Positions 16,770 to 24,616 of a DNA stretch of 64,000 bases are shown here, piece by piece. Within the stretch, counting starts at the first letter, position 1; each line of letters starts with the position of its first letter. A program made the translations under genes and the position numbers. This DNA comes from an uncultured Propionivibrio sp. (GTDB lineage Bacteria > Pseudomonadota > Gammaproteobacteria > Burkholderiales > Rhodocyclaceae). The notes under the pieces were generated by a model that did no database searches, was not told where the DNA came from, and saw only the letters and a program-made list of their open reading frames with translations. Where the stretch lies: positions 1-64,000 of the forward strand of contig CALHZD010000095.1 of assembly GCA_938040985.1 (NCBI GenBank), read 5' to 3'.

Positions 16770-17627
16770 TTACTGAATCTGCTGAATGCCGGCGACAACC
16801 CAGCCGCTGTTGCCGTCGACCGGTTTGGTCAGATGCCAGATTTCTTCAAAGGGCGCCGCGGCGGCTTCGGCATCGCCAAGGGTCTCCCGAATCATGCCGC
16901 TAAAGCGCACGCTGGCGATATAACGCGAGCCTTCCTGGACGACTTCCAGCAAATCGGCCGCAAGCGTCACGATGTCGGTTTGCTGGGGCGTGTTACCGCG
17001 CTCGTCCATTTGTAGTTTGATCTCGGCGTAGATTTCGGGCGTGACGAATTCGCGAATGTCGTCGAGATTTTTCGCATCGTTGGCCGCCTGCAGGCGAACG
17101 AAGTTGAGTTTGGCAACGCGCAGGAAAGCTTCGTCGTCAAAACCGGCGAGGATGTTGCCGGGAGCCGATGGCGTATCGTCCGGCGCCGCAGCCCGCATGG
17201 ATTGGGCGTTTGCGGCCGCCCCGTCGGTATGGCGCGGCGATTGCCCGGGAGTGTTTACGCCGGCATAGCGCATCGGCGCCTGCTGCATCTGCCGGGGGCG
17301 GCGGAACAGGCGGATAAGGAACATGCCGGCCATCACCAGCAGGATAAGCATGACGAAATTCGCCAGTTCGGCGCTCAGACCGAGAGATGAAAACAGTGCG
17401 GCGAGACCGAGGCCGGTTGCCAAACCGGCGATCGGGCCGAGCCAGCTGCGCTGCGCCTGACCCGGCGCGGGCGCGGCCTGCCGCTGCGGCGTGACCGGGC
17501 GGGGCGTGAGCGCCCGCCGCTGCATACCGACGGAGCGCCCGCCGCCCAAACGCGCGGCTTCGGCATCGTCGACGCTTGACACGACGGCGAGTAAGGCGAT
17601 GAACATGGCGGCCAAAAATCTTTTCAT
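16770..17627 (-). CDS. Tim44-like domain membrane protein
   Basis: 285 residues. A signal peptide or anchor (LAAMFIALLAVVSSVDDAEA) is followed by a Gly/Arg/Pro-rich segment, two hydrophobic helices (GPIAGLATGLGLAALFSSLG and ANFVMLILLVMAGMFLIRLF), a low-complexity linker, and a C-terminal Tim44-like domain (about 160-285) ending FEEIWHLTKPVDGNSGWVVA. Bacterial members are inner-membrane proteins of unknown role, commonly near ubiE/ubiJ in betaproteobacteria, as here. The linker contains one copy of the genome's interspersed repeat (see 17192-17206). Confidence 0.87.
   Translation of the reverse strand: MKRFLAAMFIALLAVVSSVDDAEAARLGGGRSVGMQRRALTPRPVTPQRQAAPAPGQAQRSWLGPIAGLATGLGLAALFSSLGLSAELANFVMLILLVMAGMFLIRLFRRPRQMQQAPMRYAGVNTPGQSPRHTDGAAANAQSMRAAAPDDTPSAPGNILAGFDDEAFLRVAKLNFVRLQAANDAKNLDDIREFVTPEIYAEIKLQMDERGNTPQQTDIVTLAADLLEVVQEGSRYIASVRFSGMIRETLGDAEAAAAPFEEIWHLTKPVDGNSGWVVAGIQQIQ
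17192..17206. repeat. Interspersed repeat core inside the Tim44-like gene
   Basis: CCCGCATGGATTGGG, followed by CGTTTGCGG, matches the core plus linker seen in intergenic arrays at 217-240, 844-868 and 19881-19905. Here it lies within coding sequence, in frame, in the low-complexity linker between the membrane helices and the Tim44-like domain (about residues 141-145). Confidence 0.7.
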
Positions 17628-17675
17628 CAGGCGTTCTCCTTGGGTTTTTTAAATTTAATTGACTGAAAAATTCCT

Positions 17676-18437
17676 TCAAAACTTAAAACCCCGATGCAGG
17701 GCGACAACGCCCAGCGTCAGGTTGAAATATTCGACGTTTTCCAGCCCGGAGCGTTCCATCATCCGTTTCAGCGTCATCTGGTCCGGATGCATGCGGATCG
17801 ACTCGGCAAGGTAGCGGTAGCTTCCTTCGTCCCGCGTCACGAGCCGGCCCAGCTTCGGGATGATTTTAAACGAATAGAAATCGTAGGCCGGCGCCAGCGG
17901 TTTCCAGATGCGCGAGAATTCGAGGATCAGCAGGCGTCCGCCCGGCCGCAGAACACGGCGCATTTCGGCGAGCGCCCTATCCTTGTGCGTCATGTTGCGC
18001 AAGCCGAAAGCGACCGTCACGCAATCAAAATAATCATCGGGGAACGGCAGCTTCTCAGCGTCACACTGCGCCACCGGCAATAGAATTCCCTGATCGCACA
18101 GGCGATCGCGGCCGCGCGTAAGCATGGCGTTGTTGATGTCGGTCAGCCAGACTTCACCGCTTTTGCCGACGCGGCGGGCAAAAGCGCGCGACAGGTCGCC
18201 GGTGCCGCCTGCCACATCAAGCACGCGCGCGCCTTCGCGCACGCCGCTGCGGTCGATGGTAAAGATTTTCCAGAGCCGATGCAGCCCGCCGGACATCAGA
18301 TCGTTCATCAGGTCGTAGCGCGTCGCCACCGAATCGAAGACGCCGGCGACGCGCCGCGCTTTTTCGCGCTCGGCAACGTGTTCAAAGCCAAAATGGGTTT
18401 GTTTATCCATGGCAGGGTCAGGGCGATCGACGTTCAT
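17676..18437 (-). CDS. ubiE: Ubiquinone/menaquinone C-methyltransferase UbiE
   Basis: SAM-dependent C-methyltransferase of ubiquinone (and menaquinone) biosynthesis. The signature [20 protein letters not shown], the SAM-binding motif [14 protein letters not shown], the later [16 protein letters not shown] and [17 protein letters not shown] are all present and in order. The length of about 250 residues is normal. An alternative start at 18410 removes nine residues. It is the first gene of a minus-strand group with the Tim44-like gene and the damaged ubiJ-like gene downstream. Confidence 0.96.
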   Translation of the reverse strand: MNVDRPDPAMDKQTHFGFEHVAEREKARRVAGVFDSVATRYDLMNDLMSGGLHRLWKIFTIDRSGVREGARVLDVAGGTGDLSRAFARRVGKSGEVWLTDINNAMLTRGRDRLCDQGILLPVAQCDAEKLPFPDDYFDCVTVAFGLRNMTHKDRALAEMRRVLRPGGRLLILEFSRIWKPLAPAYDFYSFKIIPKLGRLVTRDEGSYRYLAESIRMHPDQMTLKRMMERSGLENVEYFNLTLGVVALHRGFKF

Positions 18438-18556
18438 ACTTTCGGGCTACAACGCAATTTTAGGCGATTGCAGGAAGATCGTAAGCCGTCAGGCGCGCAA
18501 CGAGGGCGATGAGCATGGCGAACAGGCGAAGGCGCGGCGTATTTTGTACGCGGCGC

Positions 18557-18985
18557 TCAGTGTCTGACCAGGCCGCATTGCGCTGCGGGCGGCTCGGGCG
18601 ACGGCGGGCATTCGGCCGGATCGCGGCTGCCGCCGGTCGCGGCGAGGCGGTCGAGGTAGGCTTGCCACAGCGCGTCGCGGTGGCGGCAGAAGTTGTACAG
18701 CAGATCCCAGGAATACAGGCCGCTGTCGTGACCGTCGGAAAAAACCAGACGAAGCGCGTAATTGCCAACCGGTTCGATGCGCTCGATTGCGACGTCGCGC
18801 TTGCCCAGTTGCAGGGTTTCCTGACCGCGCCCGTGGCCGCGCACGGCCGCCGAAGGCGAGAATACGCGGAGAAACTCATGGCTGAGTTCATAGCGCGCGT
18901 TCTCATAGACAAGTTCAAGGCGGCGGGTTTTCTGATGCAGCCGGATTTCGGCGGGAATCGGCGTATCGGGAGAAAGTCCGGTCAT
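18557..18985 (-). CDS. DUF971 family protein
   Basis: About 142 residues from the ATG at 18985 (MTGLSPDTPIPAEIRLHQKT). It contains the DUF971 / gamma-butyrobetaine hydroxylase N-terminal-like domain: RLELVYENARYELSHEFLRV, then GNYALRLVFSDGHDSGLYSW and YNFCRHRDALWQAYLDRL. Such stand-alone proteins often lie near ubiE or iron-sulfur genes; their role is unproven. The C-terminal tail is Pro/Glu-rich. A longer open frame starts at 19075, but its extra residues are not family-like. Confidence 0.88.
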   Translation of the reverse strand: MTGLSPDTPIPAEIRLHQKTRRLELVYENARYELSHEFLRVFSPSAAVRGHGRGQETLQLGKRDVAIERIEPVGNYALRLVFSDGHDSGLYSWDLLYNFCRHRDALWQAYLDRLAATGGSRDPAECPPSPEPPAAQCGLVRH

Positions 18986-19218
18986 GGCGAATATCAGTCG
19001 GTCGAACGCGGCGGAGAAGGCGGAATGGGCGCAAATAAAAAACGAATCGGGCAACACAGCCGGCGCGCCAATCATAACGTAAAACGGTGGTTCCCCGCCG
19101 GCGATATAAAGTCAGTCACGCTAAAAACTGCGCAGTTTTACGCCCGCTGTCTGAAGCCGTCCGTTCCAGTGGCCTGGTCAGTCCGGCGCAGTACGCCGCA
19201 ATCCGGTCCGCGGTTAGA

Positions 19219-19728
19219 TCAATCGTCATCATCGTCGTCGTCATCGTGATGGCGGCGATGCTGCGGAAAATAGCGATACCCGCGCCAGCGGTAACCGTCG
19301 TACATATGGCGCCCGCGCCAATCTTCACGGTGACGGAAATGGGGCGGAGGCGAAACCTCGTAGCCCATGTAGCGCGGCGCAAACTCACGCTGATACCAGC
19401 TATCGCGCACGAAAAACACCGGCTCGCCGCAGGCGCCGTAATCGCGACAGTGACGGCGCCAGTGTCTGGGGTGCCGATGCGGCACGCGCATATAGATTGG
19501 CGGCCCGACGACGTGCGACGGCGTAACGATGATGGGATCGGCATAAATCACCGGGGGCGGCGGGCGGCCGCCGATATCGATGCGCCCGTAAAACCGCGGA
19601 TCGCCGATGCTGAACGTAACCTCGGCCTGGGCGATGCCGGCCAAGCCGAGCAGCGCGGCGAACGCGGCGCCGGCAAGAAATCGCACGGTGCGGCGGCGTG
19701 AATGTGGTAAATCGTGTTGCTTCAACAT
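19219..19728 (-). CDS. Exported Arg/His/Pro-rich protein with poly-Asp tail
   Basis: About 169 residues from the ATG at 19728, preceded by AGGAG at good spacing. The signal peptide RFLAGAAFAALLGLAGIAQA ends in AQA. The mature protein is rich in Arg, His, Tyr and Pro (RVPHRHPRHWRRHCRDYG) and finishes HHDDDDDDDD. I do not recognise a named family. The composition suggests a periplasmic or secreted metal- or polyanion-binding protein, but this is inference. The Asp codons form a trinucleotide tract (about 19218-19245) that could vary in length by slippage. Confidence 0.68.
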   Translation of the reverse strand: MLKQHDLPHSRRRTVRFLAGAAFAALLGLAGIAQAEVTFSIGDPRFYGRIDIGGRPPPPVIYADPIIVTPSHVVGPPIYMRVPHRHPRHWRRHCRDYGACGEPVFFVRDSWYQREFAPRYMGYEVSPPPHFRHREDWRGRHMYDGYRWRGYRYFPQHRRHHDDDDDDDD

Positions 19729-19880
19729 GGTGCGTCTCCTTTTTTCCTTCGGTGCGCAATGCCGTTTTAACAACGCCGGACGCCTGCTTTGGGCCGACAG
19801 GGCAAAGGTAAAAGATTGTGTCATGCCGATAGTACATGGAATACACGCCGGGCAGGAAAGAATCAAGGGCTGCCCGCAAA

Positions 19881-20015
19881 CCCGCGTGGATAGGGCGTTT
19901 GCGGGCAGGCACCCTGAAACCCTTATAAATAAAAGGCTGGCGGGCAGCCCTTCCGAAATGCCCTGTTTACAAGGGCTCCAGAGCATCCCCTTTAGAGGTG
20001 CCCTATCTACGCGGG
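19881..20015. repeat. Four-core repeat array
   Basis: Cores start at 19881 (CCCGCGTGGATAGGG), 19920 (CCCTTATAAATAAAAGG), 19961 (CCCTGTTTACAAGGG) and 20001 (CCCTATCTACGCGGG), spaced 39, 41 and 40 bp. Linkers match those of other arrays, for example CTCCAGAGCATCCCCTTTAG after the third core versus the same segment with two changes at 313-332. The array lies between the exported-protein gene (start 19728) and the acylphosphatase stop (20074). Nothing else is recognised in 19729-20073. Confidence 0.82.
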
Positions 20016-20073
20016 TTGCAGAGGCGCTTGCCGGAACAGCCTTGGCGACGCCGCCTGTTCTTTACGCGCCGTT

Positions 20074-20382
20074 TTATAAGGAAGGTTTGCGCCGGAAGGG
20101 GAAGTATTCCTGCGGGCGGTCTTCCGGTGACGCCGGGAAAGGCATTTCCTGGCAAGTGACGCGGTCGACGCGCGCCGGATTCGGACCATGATGGGCCCAG
20201 GTAATCAAAACATTGACGCGCGCTTGCTCGCCGCAGAGAAAGGCTTCGACGCGGCCGTCGCGGCGATTGCGCACCCAGCCGCCGACGTCAAGGCGCAGGG
20301 CTTCGGCGCACAGCGCGTTGCGGAAGCCGACGCCCTGCACGCGGCCTTCAATCAACAGCCGGCAGGCAATGCGGCGCTTCAT
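20074..20382 (-). CDS. Acylphosphatase
   Basis: About 102 residues from ATG 20382. The signature GRVQGVGFRN with the phosphate-binding loop and catalytic Arg, and GWVRNRRDGRVEAFLCG with the catalytic Asn, are intact. The family hydrolyses carboxyl-phosphate bonds such as acetyl or carbamoyl phosphate. Its ATG overlaps the stop of the hydrogenase-like small subunit (ATGA), so it is translationally coupled to that complex. The tail after residue 85 (DRPQEYFPFRRKPSL) is longer than usual. The linkage is notable because hydrogenase maturase HypF carries an acylphosphatase domain. Confidence 0.9.
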   Translation of the reverse strand: MKRRIACRLLIEGRVQGVGFRNALCAEALRLDVGGWVRNRRDGRVEAFLCGEQARVNVLITWAHHGPNPARVDRVTCQEMPFPASPEDRPQEYFPFRRKPSL

Positions 20383-20912
20383 TGGGCTTCGCGGGCATCC
20401 GGTGCGATGGCGGCGAGAATGCCTTGCATCAGTTGCAGCGGCGTCGGCGGGCAGCCCGGGATAGTGACATCGACGGGAATCACGTTGGCGACGCGCCCGC
20501 ACGAGGCGTAGCTCTCGCCGAACGGGCCGCCGGTGCAGCCGCAGTCGCCGACGGCGACGACGAGTTTCGGCGCGGGCGTCGCCTCATAGGCGCGTTTGAG
20601 CGCGGTTTCCATGTTTTTGGCGACCGGCCCGGTGACCAGCAGCATGTCGGCATGGCGCGGGCTGGCGGAAAATTTGATGCCCAGCGCTTCGAGGTTGTAA
20701 TAGGGATTGCCCAGCGCGTGGATTTCCAGCTCGCAGCCGTTGCAGGAGCCGGCATCGACGTGGCGGATGACCAGCGCGCGGCCGAGCAGGCGGCGCATTT
20801 CCGCGTCCAGCCGTTGCCGGACGGCGGCCAGCGCCTCCTCGTCGGCGCTGGCTTCGGGCGGCGGCTCGGTGACGATGCCGGTGCGGAGAATTTGTCGGAT
20901 GAGGGGAAACAT
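20379..20912 (-). CDS. Hydrogenase-4/NuoB-like small subunit (HyfI-like)
   Basis: About 177 residues from ATG 20912. The complex I 20-kDa/hydrogenase small-subunit fold is clear: SCNGCELEIHALGNPYYNLE, VTGPVAKNME, GDCGCTGGPFGESYASCG and IPGCPPTPLQLMQGIL. The cysteines that bind the proximal [4Fe-4S] cluster (CNGC, GDC, GCPP) are all kept, so electron transfer is still likely. This contrasts with the neighbouring large subunit, which has lost its nickel ligands. It is part of the minus-strand cluster 20074-27846. Confidence 0.9.
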   Translation of the reverse strand: MFPLIRQILRTGIVTEPPPEASADEEALAAVRQRLDAEMRRLLGRALVIRHVDAGSCNGCELEIHALGNPYYNLEALGIKFSASPRHADMLLVTGPVAKNMETALKRAYEATPAPKLVVAVGDCGCTGGPFGESYASCGRVANVIPVDVTIPGCPPTPLQLMQGILAAIAPDAREAQ

Positions 20913-20914
20913 GG

Positions 20915-22471
20915 CTACAAATCCGGCCCGGAATAAGAAAGGTTGAATGATTTGTTGATGAGCGGGAAGTCGGCGACGATGTTGTCGATCACCGCGTGTT
21001 CGAGCGCCGGCCAGTTGTGCCAGGAAGGATCGTGGCAATGGCAGCGGCGGATTTTGCCGTCCGCGCCGGTTTCCAGCGCGACCAGCACGTCACCGCGCCA
21101 GCCTTCGACCCAGCCGAAACCGCGCCGGTTGGGCCGGCTGTGCAGCGCGGCGCGTGTTTCGCCTTCCGGCAGGTGGTCGAGCAGCCCTCGGATCAAGGCC
21201 AACGATTCAAATAGTTCGGCAAAGCGCACGGCGGCGCGCGCGGCTACGTCGCCGCGTTTTTCGAGCGCCAGCGTCGGCACCATCCGGTCGTACGGCAGGC
21301 AGGGGTGGTTGCAGCGCAGGTCCCACGCCTGCCCGCTGGCGCGGCCGGCCAGGCCGATGAGGCCGAGGCGCTGCGCCAGATCGGGCGTGACGACACCGGT
21401 GCTCAGAAAGCGATCCTGGAGGCCGGCGTGTTCGTCGTAGATGGTCTTGAGACGGCGCACCTCTTTTTCGACGGCGTCACACTGACTGTGTAAAGCGCCG
21501 ATGCCGGCCGCGTCGACATCGACGGTCACGCCGCCGGGAACAATACGGTCCTTCATGAAACGGTGCCCGAACAGGCGGGCGTTGAGGCGCACCCAGTCTT
21601 CCTTCAGGCGCATGAACTGCATCAGCCCGAAGGCAAGCGCTACGTCGTTGCCCAGGTAGCCGAGATCGCTCAGGTGATTGGCGATGCGCTCGCGTTCGAG
21701 CAGCAGGGCGCGCAGCCAGGCGGCGCGCGGCGGCGGTGCGACCTCGGCGATGGCTTCGGCGGCCTGGCTGTACGCCCAGGCGTAAGCGACCGTGGAGTCG
21801 CCGGAGATCCGCCCGGCCAGCGTTGCGCCGGCGGCCAGCGGCATGCCGGTAAACAGCCGGTCGATTCCCTTGTGCTTCCAGCCCATCCGCTCTTCCAGGC
21901 GCAGCGTGCGCTCGCCCATCGTTGAAAAACGGAAGTGGCCCGGTTCGATGATGCCGGCGTGAATCGGGCCGACGGCAATTTCATGGACGCCCTCGCCCGC
22001 GACGCGAACGAAGGGGTAATCTTCATTAGCCGCCGGAAACTGGCGACCCGGCGTGTCGCGGCGCAGCGGGAAGTAGTCGGCCGGCCAGTTGGCGTGGCGT
22101 AGCCAGGGGCGCGTATCCTCGCCGTCCTCAATGCGCAGGCCGAGCAGGTCGCAGGCGGCGCGTTGCAGGCGGTTGGCGCTGTAGAACAGCGAGGCCAGAT
22201 CGGGGAAGGCAGGGTTGTCTGCCGACAGCGGCAGGCTCAGGCACGCCAGCCCTTCGGCCAGATCGAAGGCGACATGCAGGGCAAAGCCGGAGCCCGCATC
22301 CGCAGCGCGGTCGCGCTCGTCGCTGCCCCACAGGCTGACCAGCCGCCGGCCGGCGCGATGGACGGCAACGCTGAAGTCCAGCAACTGCGGGGCACTGACG
22401 CTCGCCGCGTAAGCGGCCATCGTCTGGCCGGCGACGGGCGAAAAATCAATGGGCTGGTCGAGGAATCGCAT
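20915..22471 (-). CDS. Hydrogenase-like large subunit without nickel ligands (HyfG/Ehr-like)
   Basis: About 518 residues from ATG 22471. A NuoC-like N-terminal part (ANWPADYFPLRRDTPG) is fused to a NuoD/HycE-like core (LRLEERMGWKHKGIDRLFTG; FMKDRIVPGGVTVDVD). In true [NiFe] enzymes the first CxxC follows this helix, but here it reads AGRISGDSTVAYAW (residues 220-232). The C-terminal DPCxxC position reads NLSYSGPDL. All four nickel-binding cysteines are therefore absent. This is the hallmark of energy-converting hydrogenase-related (Ehr) complexes and of complex I, not of a working hydrogenase. The natural substrate is unknown. Confidence 0.9.
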   Translation of the reverse strand: MRFLDQPIDFSPVAGQTMAAYAASVSAPQLLDFSVAVHRAGRRLVSLWGSDERDRAADAGSGFALHVAFDLAEGLACLSLPLSADNPAFPDLASLFYSANRLQRAACDLLGLRIEDGEDTRPWLRHANWPADYFPLRRDTPGRQFPAANEDYPFVRVAGEGVHEIAVGPIHAGIIEPGHFRFSTMGERTLRLEERMGWKHKGIDRLFTGMPLAAGATLAGRISGDSTVAYAWAYSQAAEAIAEVAPPPRAAWLRALLLERERIANHLSDLGYLGNDVALAFGLMQFMRLKEDWVRLNARLFGHRFMKDRIVPGGVTVDVDAAGIGALHSQCDAVEKEVRRLKTIYDEHAGLQDRFLSTGVVTPDLAQRLGLIGLAGRASGQAWDLRCNHPCLPYDRMVPTLALEKRGDVAARAAVRFAELFESLALIRGLLDHLPEGETRAALHSRPNRRGFGWVEGWRGDVLVALETGADGKIRRCHCHDPSWHNWPALEHAVIDNIVADFPLINKSFNLSYSGPDL

Positions 22472-22475
22472 GAGG

Positions 22476-23930
22476 CTACCCGATGAAAGCGACGGCCTGG
22501 CGGAACCAATCGGCCAGATAGGGCGGAATCCACACGCCGAGCATGAGCACCAGGCCAAGATGCAGGAACACCGGCAATAGCGCCGGATTGTGCGCCAGCG
22601 GCTTGACTGTCGGCTCGCCGAAAACCATGCCCTGCACCTTATGGAACATGGCGGCGAAGGCAACGCTCAGTGCAATCAGCAGAATCGGCGCCGCCCAGGG
22701 GTGCTGCCGGATGGCGATGGTCAGGATCATGAATTCGCTGGCAAATACGCCGAAGGGCGGCATGCCGAGAATGGCCAGCGTACCGAGCATGAGTCCCCAG
22801 CCAATGGTCGGCGAGCGTTTGAGCAGACCGCGGATGTCTTCGATGGTTTGCGTGCCGGCCATTTGCGCGGCATGACCGACGGCGAAGAAAATGGCGGACT
22901 TGGTTAACGAATGCACGGTCATGTGCAGCAGGCCGGCGAAGCTGGCGACCGGCCCGCCCATCCCGAAAGCAAACGTGATCAGCCCCATGTGCTCGATCGA
23001 CGAAAAGCCGAACAGGCGCTTGATGTCTCTCTGGCGGGAGAGATAAAAAGCCGGCACGACGACGGTCAGCAAACCGAAGGCCATCATGAGGTTCTCGGCA
23101 AAGCGGGTGCCCAGCGCCCCGTCAACGAGCACCTTGCCGCGGATGATGGCGTAGAGCGCCACATTGAGCAGCAGGCCGGAAAGTACGGCGGAAACGGGCG
23201 TCGGCCCTTCGGCGTGGGCGTCCGGCAGCCAATTGTGCAGCGGCGCCAGACCGGTCTTGGTGCCGTAACCGACGAGCAAAAAGACAAAAGCCAGCGACAG
23301 CGTCGTCGGCTCGAGCAAGGTGCGCACGCCGTTCAGATGCGTCCATAGCAGCGCATGGCCTTCGCTGCCGAGCATGCGTTCTGCGGCAAAGTAGATGAGG
23401 ATGGTGCCGAACAGCGCCTGGGCGATGCCGACGCCGCAGAGGATGAAGTATTTCCACGCCGCCTCCAGACCCGCCGGCGTGCGGTAAAGGGCGACGAGCA
23501 GCACGGTGGTCAGCGTTGCCGCCTCCATGGCGACCCAGAGGATGCCGAGGTTGTTGGTCGACAGCGCCGTCAGCATGGTGCACATGAACATCTGGAACAT
23601 GCTGTGATAAAGCCGCAATCGCCCGGCCGAAAGGCGGCCGTGATCGTGCTCGATGCGCATGTAGGGGCGCGAGAACAGGGCGGTGGTGAAACCGACCAGC
23701 GCTGTCAGCGCAATCAGGAAAACATTGAGCGGGTCGACGAAAAACTGCATGTCGTATGCCCACATCGAACCGTCGGTAATAATGCGCCGGGTCAGAAAAG
23801 CGGCAGCGACCAGGGTCAGCAGGCTGCATACGGCATTGATCGCGCCCGCTGCGCGCCAGTGGCCGACCAGCGCCAGCAATATCGCGGCGAAGAGCGGAAT
23901 GCCGAGAACGCAGCCCAGTTCGACCGTCAT
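22476..23930 (-). CDS. hyfF: HyfF-like antiporter-type membrane subunit
   Basis: 484 residues and about 14 transmembrane helices, NuoL/M/N (Mrp antiporter) family. The helix 5 glutamate (LWVAMEAATLTTVLL) and the helix 7 lysine with its following motif (GYGTKTGLAPLHNWLPDAHA) needed for proton movement are both present, as is FGFSSIEHMGLITFAFG. This predicts a working ion-pumping module in the cytoplasmic membrane. It lies 4 nt upstream of the large-subunit gene and overlaps the HyfE-like gene. Confidence 0.92.
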   Translation of the reverse strand: MTVELGCVLGIPLFAAILLALVGHWRAAGAINAVCSLLTLVAAAFLTRRIITDGSMWAYDMQFFVDPLNVFLIALTALVGFTTALFSRPYMRIEHDHGRLSAGRLRLYHSMFQMFMCTMLTALSTNNLGILWVAMEAATLTTVLLVALYRTPAGLEAAWKYFILCGVGIAQALFGTILIYFAAERMLGSEGHALLWTHLNGVRTLLEPTTLSLAFVFLLVGYGTKTGLAPLHNWLPDAHAEGPTPVSAVLSGLLLNVALYAIIRGKVLVDGALGTRFAENLMMAFGLLTVVVPAFYLSRQRDIKRLFGFSSIEHMGLITFAFGMGGPVASFAGLLHMTVHSLTKSAIFFAVGHAAQMAGTQTIEDIRGLLKRSPTIGWGLMLGTLAILGMPPFGVFASEFMILTIAIRQHPWAAPILLIALSVAFAAMFHKVQGMVFGEPTVKPLAHNPALLPVFLHLGLVLMLGVWIPPYLADWFRQAVAFIG

Positions 23931-24616
23931 TTTTCGCGCGCCTTTTGTGCTTCTTCCATGCGGCCGATGTCCAGACTGTCAAACTGCTCGCGGATCTGGA
24001 AGAAGAAGATGGCCAGGATGACCATGCCGACCATGACATCGAGCGCAATGCCCAGCTCGACGACCATCGGCATGCCGTAGGTGGTGCTCGTGGCGGCGAA
24101 AAACAGGCCATTTTCCATGGCCAGAAAGGCGATCACCTGCGGTACGGCCTTGCTGCGCGTGATCATCATCAGAAAAGAAAGCAACACGCAGGCCAGCGCG
24201 ATGCCGACGGTCGAGCGCATGATCGTGCCGGAGAGCTGCGAGATCGGCTGCGCCACGTTGAAGGAGATGATGACGAGCAGGATGCCGACCAGCATTGTCG
24301 TCGGGATGTTGAGCAGCGTCTCGACATCCCACTTGACCGACAGCCGGCGGATCAGACGGTGCAGAATCCAGGGCAGGGCAAGTACCTTGAGGAGCAAGGT
24401 CAGCGCCGCCGACCAGTAAAGGTGGCGCTGGTGCGTCGTCACGGCGACGATCAGCGTCGAGCAGAACAGGGCGAATCCCTGCATCATGAACAGGTTGATC
24501 AGTGTCAGGATGCGCCGCTGCGAGAGCATGGCGAAGCCGAGCAGCAGCAGGATCGCGGCGCACAGGTTGATGAGCGGCAAGGCTTCCTGGATGGGTAGCG
24601 AGGGGAGCGTCATCAT
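23927..24616 (-). CDS. hyfE: HyfE-like membrane subunit (NuoK-type)
   Basis: 229 residues, about six hydrophobic helices. The C-terminal portion FLAMENGLFFAATSTTYGMP followed by VVELGIALDVMVGMVILA is the diagnostic HyfE/NuoK-like segment with membrane-embedded glutamates. Start and stop codons overlap both neighbours (ATGATGA with the HyfC-like gene; 4-nt overlap with the HyfF-like gene), so the cluster is tightly coupled. The final 25 residues are charged and cytoplasmic. Confidence 0.9.
   Translation of the reverse strand: MMTLPSLPIQEALPLINLCAAILLLLGFAMLSQRRILTLINLFMMQGFALFCSTLIVAVTTHQRHLYWSAALTLLLKVLALPWILHRLIRRLSVKWDVETLLNIPTTMLVGILLVIISFNVAQPISQLSGTIMRSTVGIALACVLLSFLMMITRSKAVPQVIAFLAMENGLFFAATSTTYGMPMVVELGIALDVMVGMVILAIFFFQIREQFDSLDIGRMEEAQKAREK

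Noticed and set aside
19881..20015. CRISPR array
   Set aside because: The roughly 40-bp period invites the idea, but the cores are only 14-17 bp, vary from unit to unit and flip orientation, the linkers recur between arrays instead of being unique, and no cas gene is present.
20915..22471. Functional [NiFe] hydrogenase large subunit
   Set aside because: None of the four nickel-ligand cysteines is present at either end, so the hydrogenase label would be misleading.
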